Positions 1 through 7,171 of a DNA stretch of 19,721 nucleotides are shown piece by piece. Position 1 is the stretch's first letter; every line of letters starts with the position of its first letter. The notes under the pieces were generated by a model. The model was not told where the DNA came from and searched no databases. It saw nothing but the letters and a program-made list of their open reading frames with translations. Both the position numbers and the translations under genes were made by a program. Source of the DNA: an uncultured Acholeplasmataceae bacterium. GTDB taxonomy: Bacteria; Bacillota_I; Bacilli_A; RF39; UBA660. Location of the stretch: NCBI GenBank assembly GCA_905203475.1, contig CAJKWD010000019.1:1-19721 (forward strand), in the 5' to 3' direction.

Positions 1-1754
1 TATGATACTGCTATTACTCCATAACCTAGATTAGGTTTGAAGCTTTTTTCATCTTTGATTGGAATTAATTTTATAATTTCTTGCTTTTTATTTGGACTAT
101 AATCTAGATAAAAAGTTCCATCTTCTTTTCTTATTACATCTATTTTAAAGTACTCTACTTGATAATAGTTTTGCAGTTTGTGAATGTAGTCTTTTATTTC
201 TTTTTCTGTTTTAGGAGAAGATAAACTTACTATTTCAGTAGTATCTTCGTAAGATACCGTTACTTCTTTATCAACGATACCTTCTGTAAATAAGGTACTG
301 TATTCTTCTAGAAATGACTTTCTAAAATTTACTTTTTCAATTGTTACTTTTCTATTTTCATCAAAGCCTAAATCTATGGTTTCAATATATTTCATACATA
401 GTTCTTGTTGCTTGTCTTTAGATAAGCTATTCCATATAGATGATTTATCTAATAGTTTATCATTTAGTTTTACTTGCTTTATTTTATCAATATCTTTATA
501 AATAGATGGACTATCTAGGTTAATATCATCTATTGTTAGAACATTATTTTTTAAATTATTTTCTAGTTCTTGTAGTCTACCATCAATGTTATTAACTTCT
601 TCTGTAAATTCTTCTAGAGTGATTATACTAGTTTTATAAGCATCTTTTAATCTATTTCTTTGTCGTTTTAAAGATTCTATTTCTGTTATTGCTGGTTCTT
701 TATGATTTGCTCCAAAGATAATTGGAGCATAGATTCCGTGAACTAGAAAATCGTATTCTACTAATTCATAAATGATTTCTTTTAGTTGTCTGATAATCTC
801 TCTTTCATTTACATAAGTATGGCACTTATGACACCTGTAATAAACATAATCATATTTCTTATTACCACCTGGACTTCTTCCTGCCATTAGAGTATGGCAT
901 TTGGGACAATATAACTTTTGTAAGAATAAGTAGTAGATTGTTCTTGTATAGTTTCTAGAATTCTTTCCCTTTTGATTTTGACAATCAAACCACATTTCTC
1001 TGCTAATAATTCCTTCTACAACATTTTCATAAATATGTTCATCCTTTTTACCTTTATGATAAACAAAATCACCACAGTATATTCTATTGTTAATGATGTT
1101 TTCTACATGGGAATAAAGCCATTTCTTATTTAAGGCATTACGTTTATTTAAATCGTTCATAATCTTTTGTAATGACCACCCCGATAAATATTTATTGAAA
1201 ATATCTATGACTACGTCTTTGGTTTCTTCATCTGGTACTAGTTTCTTATTTACTCTTTTATAACCAGTTAGATTTTTCATCGGAATATGTCCTTCTTTAA
1301 TCGCTCCTACTAATCCCATTTTGGTTCTCTCACTTGTTCTTTCAATTTCATTTTGACTAACACTCATTAATAGTCTTGATATCATTTTGCCATTCGCAGT
1401 TGTAGTATTTACTTCATCATTCGCACAATCAATATATGCTTCATTTTCTTCCAAAAACTTCATAATGAATTCCCAGTCATAAATACTTCTTGTTACTCTA
1501 TCTAGTTTTAAAGCAACGATAGTATTTACTTTCTTACTTTTGATATCTTCTAATAATTCATTAAAAGCAGGTCTATCTTTCATATTTTTCGCACTAATTC
1601 CTGCATCTTCATAAAACTTATAAATTTGATAACCTTTAAATTTACACATGGCTTCGAGTCTTTCTTTTTGTTCACTTAAACTAAATCCTTCCCGAGCTTG
1701 ATCCTCGGTACTAACTCTTAAATATACCCCAGCAATTTTATTATCTATAATCAT
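1..1754 (-). CDS. Large serine recombinase (site-specific integrase), C-terminus beyond the window edge
   Basis: About 584 residues are readable on the minus strand and the frame is still open at base 1. The N-terminal resolvase domain has the YLRVS motif with the nucleophile serine at residue 15, then EDQ, AGISA and the DRVTR motif. A recombinase domain follows, then a zinc ribbon with paired CPKC and CHKC motifs (about residues 282-310) and a Glu/Lys-rich coiled coil (about 330-380). This order defines the large serine recombinases that integrate and excise phages, ICEs and Tn4451/Tn5397-type elements through DNA cleavage by a phosphoserine intermediate. The ATG at 1754 is the first start after an in-frame TAG, but the AGGAGG-like site ends only about one base before it, so initiation may be weak or occur at a nearby non-ATG codon. 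Family certain; the mobilised element is unknown. Confidence 0.95.
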   Translation of the reverse strand, partial: MIIDNKIAGVYLRVSTEDQAREGFSLSEQKERLEAMCKFKGYQIYKFYEDAGISAKNMKDRPAFNELLEDIKSKKVNTIVALKLDRVTRSIYDWEFIMKFLEENEAYIDCANDEVNTTTANGKMISRLLMSVSQNEIERTSERTKMGLVGAIKEGHIPMKNLTGYKRVNKKLVPDEETKDVVIDIFNKYLSGWSLQKIMNDLNKRNALNKKWLYSHVENIINNRIYCGDFVYHKGKKDEHIYENVVEGIISREMWFDCQNQKGKNSRNYTRTIYYLFLQKLYCPKCHTLMAGRSPGGNKKYDYVYYRCHKCHTYVNEREIIRQLKEIIYELVEYDFLVHGIYAPIIFGANHKEPAITEIESLKRQRNRLKDAYKTSIITLEEFTEEVNNIDGRLQELENNLKNNVLTIDDINLDSPSIYKDIDKIKQVKLNDKLLDKSSIWNSLSKDKQQELCMKYIETIDLGFDENRKVTIEKVNFRKSFLEEYSTLFTEGIVDKEVTVSYEDTTEIVSLSSPKTEKEIKDYIHKLQNYYQVEYFKIDVIRKEDGTFYLDYSPNKKQEIIKLIPIKDEKSFKPNLGYGVIAVS

Positions 1755-1872
1755 TCCTCCTTTTCTTGCTTTGGTAAAATTTTTCTATAATACCATTATC
1801 TACAGTTCAAATGTCTATTTCAAGAACAAAATTGTCCTTTTTCGTCCATTTTTGAACATTTTCGTCCTTTTA
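1752..1872 (-). promoter_or_regulatory. Recombinase upstream region with 30-bp-spaced imperfect direct repeats
   Basis: Two 18-bp imperfect repeats, gaacaaaattgtcctttt at 1824-1841 and gaacattttcgtcctttt at 1854-1871, match at 14 positions and lie exactly 30 bp apart, about three helical turns. A further cgtcc copy lies between them. Downstream on the minus strand is a possible promoter (TAGACA, 19 bp, TATTAT). Large serine recombinases often have their attachment site directly upstream of their own gene, so this could be an att half-site or a repressor operator. No core dinucleotide can be assigned. Repeats are seen; their role is inferred. Confidence 0.4.
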
Positions 1873-2148
1873 ATTTTTGGCATTTCTAATTACTTCTTCT
1901 AGTTCTTGTAATGATATTTTATTTTTAATGTTATTTTTACTAATATACATAATTTCATTCTTACCAAAGATTAGATATGTATCACCAGCTATTTCCAACT
2001 TATAAGGCTCAATGTAAGCGATATTGGTCTTGGGTACAGTGATAATACTACCTTCTATTAACTTTAGTTTTTGACCATTAAACTTACCTAGGTTGTTTAT
2101 TTTTCTTTGTAATTCTTTACTGATTTCTAATTTCTCTTTAATTACCAA
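1870..2148 (-). CDS. Small protein of unknown function beside the recombinase (92 aa)
   Basis: I do not recognise this protein. It is soluble-looking, has no signal peptide or membrane segment, begins with a charged helix (VIKEKLEISKELQRKI) and continues with probable beta strands (LIEGSIITVP, DTYLIFG, EIMYIS). The start is TTG at 2148, the first possible start after an in-frame TAA, with an AGAAAGGA site about 11 bases upstream, slightly far. Its TAA overlaps the repeat region before the recombinase, and it reads in the same direction. Small genes beside serine recombinases are sometimes directionality factors or regulators, but nothing in the sequence shows that here. It could be element cargo or host DNA outside the element. 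Confidence 0.55.
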   Translation of the reverse strand: MVIKEKLEISKELQRKINNLGKFNGQKLKLIEGSIITVPKTNIAYIEPYKLEIAGDTYLIFGKNEIMYISKNNIKNKISLQELEEVIRNAKN

Positions 2149-2174
2149 ATATTACCAATTCCTTTCTAACAAAC

Positions 2175-2201
2175 AAAAAAATCGACTCATAAGAATCGAT
2201 T
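2175..2201 (-). terminator. Intrinsic terminator downstream of tRNA-His
   Basis: Minus-strand hairpin of nine base pairs (2193-2201 with 2180-2188, one G-U) and a 4-base loop, followed by a run of seven T. It sits 36 bases past the tRNA 3' end. A second, weaker hairpin at 2212-2226 (AAGTC, tattc, GACTT) followed by T on the plus strand could stop transcription coming from the left. Confidence 0.8.
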
Positions 2202-2236
2202 TTCTATCTTGAAGTCTATTCGACTTTTTTCCATTC

Positions 2237-2313
2237 TGGGGCGGTATATCGGATTCGAACCGATGCATAACTGAGTCACAGTCAGCCGTGTTAACCACTT
2301 CACCAATACCGCC
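2237..2313 (-). tRNA. tRNA-His (anticodon GTG)
   Basis: A full cloverleaf can be folded on the minus strand: acceptor GCGGTAT/ATACCGC, D arm GTG/CAC, anticodon stem GCTGA/TCAGT with loop CTGTGAC, T stem ATCGG/CCGAT with loop TTCGAAT. The anticodon GTG corresponds to plus-strand 2277-2279. The extra 5' G (complement of 2313) faces discriminator C73, the identity element of tRNA-His. The 3' CCA is encoded (2237-2239). The gene stands alone with its own promoter and terminator. Confidence 0.97.
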
Positions 2314-2332
2314 ATGTCATTTGACAAATACT

Positions 2333-2361
2333 ATTTTATCAGTAATACTCTATTTTCGCAA
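2333..2361 (-). promoter_or_regulatory. Probable sigma-A promoter of tRNA-His
   Basis: On the minus strand: TTGCGA at 2356-2361, a 17-bp spacer, and TAAAAT at 2333-2338 preceded by TGA, an extended -10. Transcription would begin about 10-15 bases before the tRNA. An AT-rich inverted repeat (GTATTTTT/AAAAATAC) lies just upstream. The rest of 2362-2445 shows no gene. Confidence 0.7.
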
Positions 2362-2445
2362 GTATTTTTTCTAAAAATACAATAATAACATGCATGTTTA
2401 TCCCTAAAAACTAAACATATACTTTATTTTTGATTATTGACAAAC

Positions 2446-2492
2446 AAAAAGAAGCTATGCATTCATCTCTCTTTTCAACACAACTTCTTTTT
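2446..2492 (-). terminator. Probable terminator at the end of the lipoprotein gene
   Basis: Minus-strand stem of about 14 bp with two G-U pairs (AAAAAGAAGTTGTG with CATAGCTTCTTTTT), loop of 19 bases, ending in T5. It overlaps the last codons of the gene. AT-rich with a large loop, hence only moderate confidence. Confidence 0.5.
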
Positions 2493-3192
2493 TAGCCTCA
2501 TCATAATATGGTAGGAAAGTCGTCTTATATCCATATTGATTCTCTATTTCAATTCTCCACATAGGAACGTTCCCAACCTTCCCTTTAACCACAATTTGTT
2601 TTCCTGCTTTCACTTTCTCGGCTTCCTTCACAAGATTGATATCTTGGTAACTCTCTGTCCCCTTATCATATTCAATCTCATGTACTCTTAATTGATAAAT
2701 GTCTTCTTTTGCTTCAATTACAACTTGTGTTTCATGCTCTCCTTCTGTTTCCATTTTTACAAACACATCATCCTTCTTCTTCTGATATTTCACATCTATT
2801 TTCGCATGATAATATGATTGTGATTCATATTTACCAGGCAATCCCTCTAAATAATCCAATAAATCCTTAATATGTCCCTCATCCTTCGAATAATATGAGA
2901 CCTCATTAATCGTATATTTCATACGGTAATTATCACCTATTTCAAAGTGATAAATATTATCTTTGGTTGTAATTAAAATATTGCGATCATCTTTTACTTT
3001 CATTTTTATTTTTTGAAATTTAATTTGAGAAATCAATTTTTCTATTTGTTCAAAATCTTTTTCATGCACTTGAATATCTTTATAACGAATTCCAGTAATA
3101 TCTTTTAACACTAAATTCGTTGTTTGTCCAACACATGCGGTAATCACACTTAAAATAATTATAACAGAACCGATTAATATATATTTTCTCAT
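2455..3192 (-). CDS. Putative lipoprotein of unknown function (245 aa)
   Basis: The first 20 residues form a lipoprotein signal peptide: MRK, a hydrophobic stretch and the lipobox VITAC with the lipidated Cys at 20. The mature protein should be anchored on the outer face of the membrane. The remainder is rich in Lys, Glu and Tyr and alternates probable beta strands; I recognise no catalytic motif or domain. The start is supported by GAGGTGAG five bases before ATG. It lies 70 bases after the cotJC terminator hairpin in the same direction, so it is probably a separate unit. Function unknown; lipoprotein call firm. Confidence 0.85.
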   Translation of the reverse strand: MRKYILIGSVIIILSVITACVGQTTNLVLKDITGIRYKDIQVHEKDFEQIEKLISQIKFQKIKMKVKDDRNILITTKDNIYHFEIGDNYRMKYTINEVSYYSKDEGHIKDLLDYLEGLPGKYESQSYYHAKIDVKYQKKKDDVFVKMETEGEHETQVVIEAKEDIYQLRVHEIEYDKGTESYQDINLVKEAEKVKAGKQIVVKGKVGNVPMWRIEIENQYGYKTTFLPYYDEAKKEVVLKREMNA

Positions 3193-3261
3193 GATTTCTC
3201 ACCTCATTTTTAATATGCAAAAAAAAGATAGCAAATATTCTTTTATAATAAAAATTTAATC

Positions 3262-3292
3262 AAAAAACGCAGAACTAGAGTCTGCATTTTTT
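3262..3292 (-). terminator. Intrinsic terminator of the cotJ operon
   Basis: Minus-strand 10-bp stem (AAAATGCAGA with TCTGCGTTTT, one G-U) with loop CTCTAGT, followed by T6. It begins at the stop codon of cotJC. Confidence 0.85.
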
Positions 3293-3853
3293 CTATCTTT
3301 TCATTTCTTTTTTATAAATATCCCTTAATTCTTTAAATCTAGCATAATGTACAATTTCTCTTTGTCTTAAAAAAGATAATGGGTCTAATACATCTTTATC
3401 ATCCGTTAAATCCATCAAATGTTCATATGTAGCACGAGCTCTTTGCTCAGCAGCCATATTACTCTCTAAATCGGCAATTACATCACCTGTAGCTTGAGTA
3501 TAAGTAATTGTAAATGGTACTCCACTCGCATCTGTTGGATATAGTGCATGATCAAATTGCGCATAGTGACCACCTAATCCTGCTTCTTTTAATTCTTTTG
3601 GAGTTGCCCCTTTCATTAATTGCTGGACCATCGTACAAATCATTTCAATGTGTCCTAATTCTTCAGTTCCAATATCAGTAAGTAAAGCTTTTCCTCTTCC
3701 ATCTGGCATACTAAAACGTTGATTTAAATATTGCAAACTTGCTGCTAATTCTCCGTATGGACCACCGTATTGTGATAATAAGAATTTTGCCATTTTCAAA
3801 TCTTTCTTTTTAATATTAATTGGAAATTGTAATCTTTTTTGATATGCAAACAT
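3293..3853 (-). CDS. cotJC: Spore coat protein CotJC, manganese-catalase family
   Basis: 186 residues, the usual length of CotJC. The opening MFAYQKRLQFPI and the blocks QYGGPYGELAASLQYLNQR, LLTDIGTEELGHIEMI and KELKEAGLGGHYA follow the Bacillus CotJC pattern closely. The di-manganese ligand set of the Mn-catalase fold appears present: Glu35, Glu65, His68, Glu135 and His169. CotJC is made in the mother cell and built into the spore coat; the fold suggests peroxide removal. It is preceded by an AAGGGGG site that overlaps the stop codon of the upstream cotJA-cotJB fusion, so the two are translationally close and clearly one operon. Identification is confident; whether this organism forms spores cannot be read from the window. 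Confidence 0.95.
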   Translation of the reverse strand: MFAYQKRLQFPINIKKKDLKMAKFLLSQYGGPYGELAASLQYLNQRFSMPDGRGKALLTDIGTEELGHIEMICTMVQQLMKGATPKELKEAGLGGHYAQFDHALYPTDASGVPFTITYTQATGDVIADLESNMAAEQRARATYEHLMDLTDDKDVLDPLSFLRQREIVHYARFKELRDIYKKEMKR

Positions 3854-3864
3854 AAATAACCCCC

Positions 3865-4350
3865 TTAATTATTTTCCCATGGCCATGGTTCATTTACCCA
3901 AGTCCAATCTTGAGCATTCACACCAGTAACAGTTAATGGTCCATACATTCTCTCATATTCTTTCATAGCTTTTGTAGCCTCTTCTTGATATTTTTTATAT
4001 TGTTTTACTGCTTCTCTATCAGTTGGATAATTATCTAAATACAAATTTAATTCATGAGCTGCAAAAGCATATGCGCCAATATAAGATAATAATTCTTGTT
4101 GCTGATTATTTGTATCTTTTATTGTCGGTTTTATATTTTTATATCCTTGATATAATGATGGAAATAAATTTCCTCTCACATATCCTTCATAAGGACTATA
4201 TAATTTTGGTATACGATCTTCATTTGTATCTGTTGCCGATGTAAAATTTCCATTATAAACACCTGGATTCCAACGTGATTGTGCAAAATCCATAGTACTT
4301 TCTGAATATGAATTACTTTCACATTCATTGTAATTTACATAGTTATTCAT
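3865..4350 (-). CDS. CotJA-CotJB fusion, spore coat assembly protein
   Basis: 161 residues. Residues about 1-43 are a Ser/Asn/Tyr-rich leader. Residues about 44-75 (KLYSPYEGYVRG, LFPSLYQGY) match CotJA, a short coat protein. Residues about 85-161 match CotJB: an EL-YLDNYPTDREA helix, EYERMYGPLT and the terminal PWPWE. In Bacillus these are separate genes followed by cotJC; here they form one frame with a linker (KPTIKDTNNQQQE) and no stop. I chose the ATG at 4350 because GAGGGGG lies six bases upstream; an ATG at 4353 is also possible. Upstream is a sigma-E-like promoter. Domain assignments rest on remembered family sequences; the fusion is read directly. Confidence 0.85.
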   Translation of the reverse strand: MNNYVNYNECESNSYSESTMDFAQSRWNPGVYNGNFTSATDTNEDRIPKLYSPYEGYVRGNLFPSLYQGYKNIKPTIKDTNNQQQELLSYIGAYAFAAHELNLYLDNYPTDREAVKQYKKYQEEATKAMKEYERMYGPLTVTGVNAQDWTWVNEPWPWENN

Positions 4351-4390
4351 CATGTACCCCCTCACCGTTATCATATGTGATTTACCTTAT

Positions 4391-4419
4391 TATGTATGGG
4401 TTTCTACCTAGAAGTAGGC
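4391..4419 (-). promoter_or_regulatory. Sigma-E-like promoter of the cotJ operon
   Basis: Minus strand: GCCTACT at 4413-4419, exactly 14 bp, then CATACATA at 4391-4398. The Bacillus sigma-E consensus is KMATATT, 14 bp, CATACANT, so the match is 5 of 7 and 7 of 8 with ideal spacing. Transcription would start about 34 bases before the ATG. This fits early mother-cell expression, as known for cotJ. The -35 half overlaps an inverted repeat (CTAC/GTAG). Confidence 0.65.
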
Positions 4420-4468
4420 AATGACTTTAGTTTTTTACATAAACTATATTAAAGAGGTGAAAATAAAT

Positions 4469-5482
4469 TTGAAGAAAGTTGTTGTTTTATTTGGCACAGC
4501 TTCTACAGAACATATTGTTTCTTGTCACTCTGCAGAATCTGTACTTCGCGAAATTAGCTATAAAAAATACGATGTTCATTCTATATATATCGATGAGAAG
4601 AATGAATGGTATCGTTTTAATCAAGATTTTGAATCCATCTTTCATCATACATGGGTAGATAAACATCAAGATGACAAAATTGAAAATATCTGTCATGAGC
4701 TACAACAATATGATGTTGTCTTTCCGATGTTACATGGTGCTTATGGAGAAAATGGATGTATTCAAGGATTATGTGCATTATTAAACGTCCCTTGTGTAGG
4801 ATGTAATTTGCAAAGTAGTGCCCTTTGTTTTGATAAAGTATGTACCAAAGAATTATTAAAAGAACACAATATTCCAGTTGTTCCTTATATAACTATTACC
4901 AATCATAAATACTCTATCAAAGAGTTAGAACAAACAATTGGTTATCCAATGATTATTAAACCAGCTCGTGGTGGTTCTTCTATTGGTATTGAAATTGCAA
5001 ATAATCGTAAAGAAGGTATCAAAGCTATCAATCATGCTTTTCAGTTTGATCATAAATTACTTGTGGAAAAGTTTATACATGCTCACGAATTAGAATGTGC
5101 GGTATTAGAAACAAAAGATATTCACGTATCGTCAGTGGGAGAAATTTTTTCAGCCAATTCCTTCTATGATTATGATGCGAAATACGAAAATAACCAATCC
5201 TATACGCAAATTAATGCTGATATATCAACTGATGTCAAAGAAGAAATTAGAAAGATAGCTAAAGAAGCATTTCAGTTATTAGAATGTTCTGGACTTGCTA
5301 GAATTGACTTCTTTTATCAAGAAGATGAAAATCAAATATATTTAAATGAAATAAATACACTTCCAGGCTTTACGGAAATCAGTATGTATCCACAATTATG
5401 TATTGCTGATGGAATATCTTATTCAAAGTTAATTTCCATTCTAATTGAAAATACCTACAAAAAAAATAGAAAGCATAAATAA
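4469..5482 (+). CDS. ddl: D-alanine--D-alanine ligase
   Basis: An ATP-grasp enzyme that joins two D-Ala residues for the peptidoglycan pentapeptide in the cytoplasm. Starting at TTG 4469 (AAAGAGGTG nine bases upstream) gives 337 residues, normal for the family; an upstream ATG at 4421 is possible but has no ribosome binding site. Motifs: FGTASTEHIVS (8-18), FPMLHGAYGENG (85-96), IIKPARGGSSIG (162-173), the omega-loop SFYDYDAKY (231-239) and LNEINTLPGFTEISMYP (292-308). The Tyr in the omega-loop favours D-Ala over D-lactate as second substrate. Two deviations: GENG where GEDG is usual, and GTAS where GGxS is usual. It stands alone on the plus strand, divergent from cotJ. Confidence 0.95.
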   Translation: MKKVVVLFGTASTEHIVSCHSAESVLREISYKKYDVHSIYIDEKNEWYRFNQDFESIFHHTWVDKHQDDKIENICHELQQYDVVFPMLHGAYGENGCIQGLCALLNVPCVGCNLQSSALCFDKVCTKELLKEHNIPVVPYITITNHKYSIKELEQTIGYPMIIKPARGGSSIGIEIANNRKEGIKAINHAFQFDHKLLVEKFIHAHELECAVLETKDIHVSSVGEIFSANSFYDYDAKYENNQSYTQINADISTDVKEEIRKIAKEAFQLLECSGLARIDFFYQEDENQIYLNEINTLPGFTEISMYPQLCIADGISYSKLISILIENTYKKNRKHK

Positions 5483-5495
5483 CCTTTCTATTTTT
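5462..5495. terminator. Bidirectional terminator between ddl and the ABC-F gene
   Basis: Perfect 12-bp inverted repeat, AAAAATAGAAAG at 5462-5473 and CTTTCTATTTTT at 5484-5495, with a 10-base loop. It gives a stem and T run in both directions and overlaps the last codons of both convergent genes, which end only five bases apart. Confidence 0.75.
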
Positions 5496-7104
5496 GCGTT
5501 GTATTTAATTTATAATAATACTCTAATAATTCTTTAGAATAATTGGTTATCTTTCCTTGAGGTAAAATCAACATACGATCTATTCCAATTGCTTCTACAA
5601 AGCTTGGGTTGTGGCTTACTAAAATAATACTTCCTTCATAGTTTTTAAAGTTTTCCCCAATCAATTCCTGTGTTTCCGGATCTAGATGGTTAGTTGGTTC
5701 ATCTAATAACAGTAAATTTGCTCTTTTTAGCATAACCTGACATAGAGCGATTCTCGCTTTTTCTCCCGGAGATAAAACAGCTACTTTTTTAAATACATCG
5801 CCTCCATGAAATAAGAAACTTCCGAGGATTGTTCTTAATTCTTTTTCCGTATAGGATTGGTTTTCGACGTTTTCTAAGACTGTTTTATCTAAATCTAATG
5901 TTTCTTGTTCTTGCGCATAATAAGCCATATCTGTCTTACTACCATACCAAATATTTCCTTCCAATGGTTTTAGTTTTCCTACTAACAATTTCAACAAAGT
6001 ACTTTTTCCTACCCCATTTTCTCCAACAATTAAAAATCTTTCTTTTTTATTGATTAAAAACGATAAATTATGGATTAATTCTTTAGAGTTTGGATATCCA
6101 AAAGAAATATTATTTACTTTAAGTGGTATCTTAGAACCTTCTCTTTCTGGTTGTAAACGTAATTTTACTCGTTTATATGTCCTATCACGTTCTATCATAT
6201 CTTTCTCTTTTTTTGCTAATAATTTTTCTCTACTTTGCGCAATTCTTTTTCTTTTTCCAGAAGAATTAGAATATTGTAAAACAAACTCTCTTAATTTTGC
6301 GACCTCTTTTTCTTGCTGTTCTATGATTCTTTCTTTTAATTCTTTTTGTTTCTCACTCTTTTTTAAATAATCACTATAATTTCCACGATACATCTCAATT
6401 TTGTGACTGACTTTATCTATATGCATAATTTTATTCACAATAGCGTTTAAAAACGATACATCGTGGGAAATGATTAAAACCATTCCTTTATAATTTTTTA
6501 AATAATTCGTAATATAATCTCTCGTGGTAGTGTCCAAATGGTTGGTTGGTTCATCTAAAAGCATTATTTCCGGAGCAGAATATAGAAGATGAGCAAATGC
6601 AATTTTTGATTTTTGTCCACCTGATAAATCATTTAATTTCATATCTAACAATTCACTATCTATATTCATATTACTAATAATTGTAAATAGTATACTTTCT
6701 GCTTCATAACAATCATAATATTCTAATTTTTCTTGTGTTTTACTAATTTCTTTTAATAGTTTATCCTGTTCTTTCCCTTCAGCAACAGCTACATCTATAT
6801 ATAATTGTTCTAATTTTTTATTTAACTTTTCTATTGGACGAGCACTAAGTAAATAATCGAATACAGTTATATCTTTATCTTCTAGAACAATTTCTTGAGG
6901 TAAATACCCAATTCTAGTATTTCTTGGAATGACAATTTTTCCCTGATTTAATTCTTCTTTCTTTAATATAACTTTAAATAAAGTTGTCTTACCTGCACCA
7001 TTGACACCAACAATTCCTACTTTATCTTTATTTTCAATACGAAATGATGCATCATCATAAATTGTTTCTAGATGAAATTTTAAATTCATATGTTCTCCGT
7101 ACAT
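5488..7104 (-). CDS. ABC-F family ATP-binding protein
   Basis: 538 residues with two ABC domains on one chain and no membrane segment. Domain 1: Walker A GVNGAGKT (33-40), signature LSGGQ (about 159), LLDEPTNHLD. Domain 2: Walker A GENGVGKST (361-369), signature LSPGE, LLLDEPTNHLD. Between them lies the charged helical linker of about 80 residues (about 236-320) that in ABC-F proteins reaches into the ribosomal E site. Members either tune translation or displace ribosome-targeting antibiotics; the sequence alone does not decide which. GGAGGTGAG precedes the ATG at good spacing. The N-terminus is shorter than usual before the first beta strand. A nearby minus-strand TGGTACAAT (about 7129-7137) looks like an extended -10. 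Family certain, role open. Confidence 0.95.
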   Translation of the reverse strand: MYGEHMNLKFHLETIYDDASFRIENKDKVGIVGVNGAGKTTLFKVILKKEELNQGKIVIPRNTRIGYLPQEIVLEDKDITVFDYLLSARPIEKLNKKLEQLYIDVAVAEGKEQDKLLKEISKTQEKLEYYDCYEAESILFTIISNMNIDSELLDMKLNDLSGGQKSKIAFAHLLYSAPEIMLLDEPTNHLDTTTRDYITNYLKNYKGMVLIISHDVSFLNAIVNKIMHIDKVSHKIEMYRGNYSDYLKKSEKQKELKERIIEQQEKEVAKLREFVLQYSNSSGKRKRIAQSREKLLAKKEKDMIERDRTYKRVKLRLQPEREGSKIPLKVNNISFGYPNSKELIHNLSFLINKKERFLIVGENGVGKSTLLKLLVGKLKPLEGNIWYGSKTDMAYYAQEQETLDLDKTVLENVENQSYTEKELRTILGSFLFHGGDVFKKVAVLSPGEKARIALCQVMLKRANLLLLDEPTNHLDPETQELIGENFKNYEGSIILVSHNPSFVEAIGIDRMLILPQGKITNYSKELLEYYYKLNTTQK

Positions 7105-7138
7105 TTACTCACCTCCTTTACCTGCAATATTGTACCAT

Positions 7139-7165
7139 AAAAAAAGATTCTTTACGAACCTTTTT
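7139..7165 (-). terminator. Intrinsic terminator after the ucpA-like gene
   Basis: Minus-strand 10-bp stem AAAAAGGTTC with GAATCTTTTT (one G-U), loop GTAAA, followed by T7. It separates ucpA from the ABC-F gene in the same direction. Confidence 0.8.
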
Positions 7166-7171
7166 ATTCTT

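Noticed and set aside
2237..2313. tRNA-His as the integration site of the element
   Set aside because: The tRNA gene and its terminator are intact, and no copy of its 3' end is visible elsewhere in the window; large serine recombinases also rarely use tRNA genes.
4421..4468. Longer Ddl starting at ATG 4421
   Set aside because: No ribosome binding site precedes it, the extra residues do not fit the family, and AAAGAGGTG is well placed for TTG 4469.
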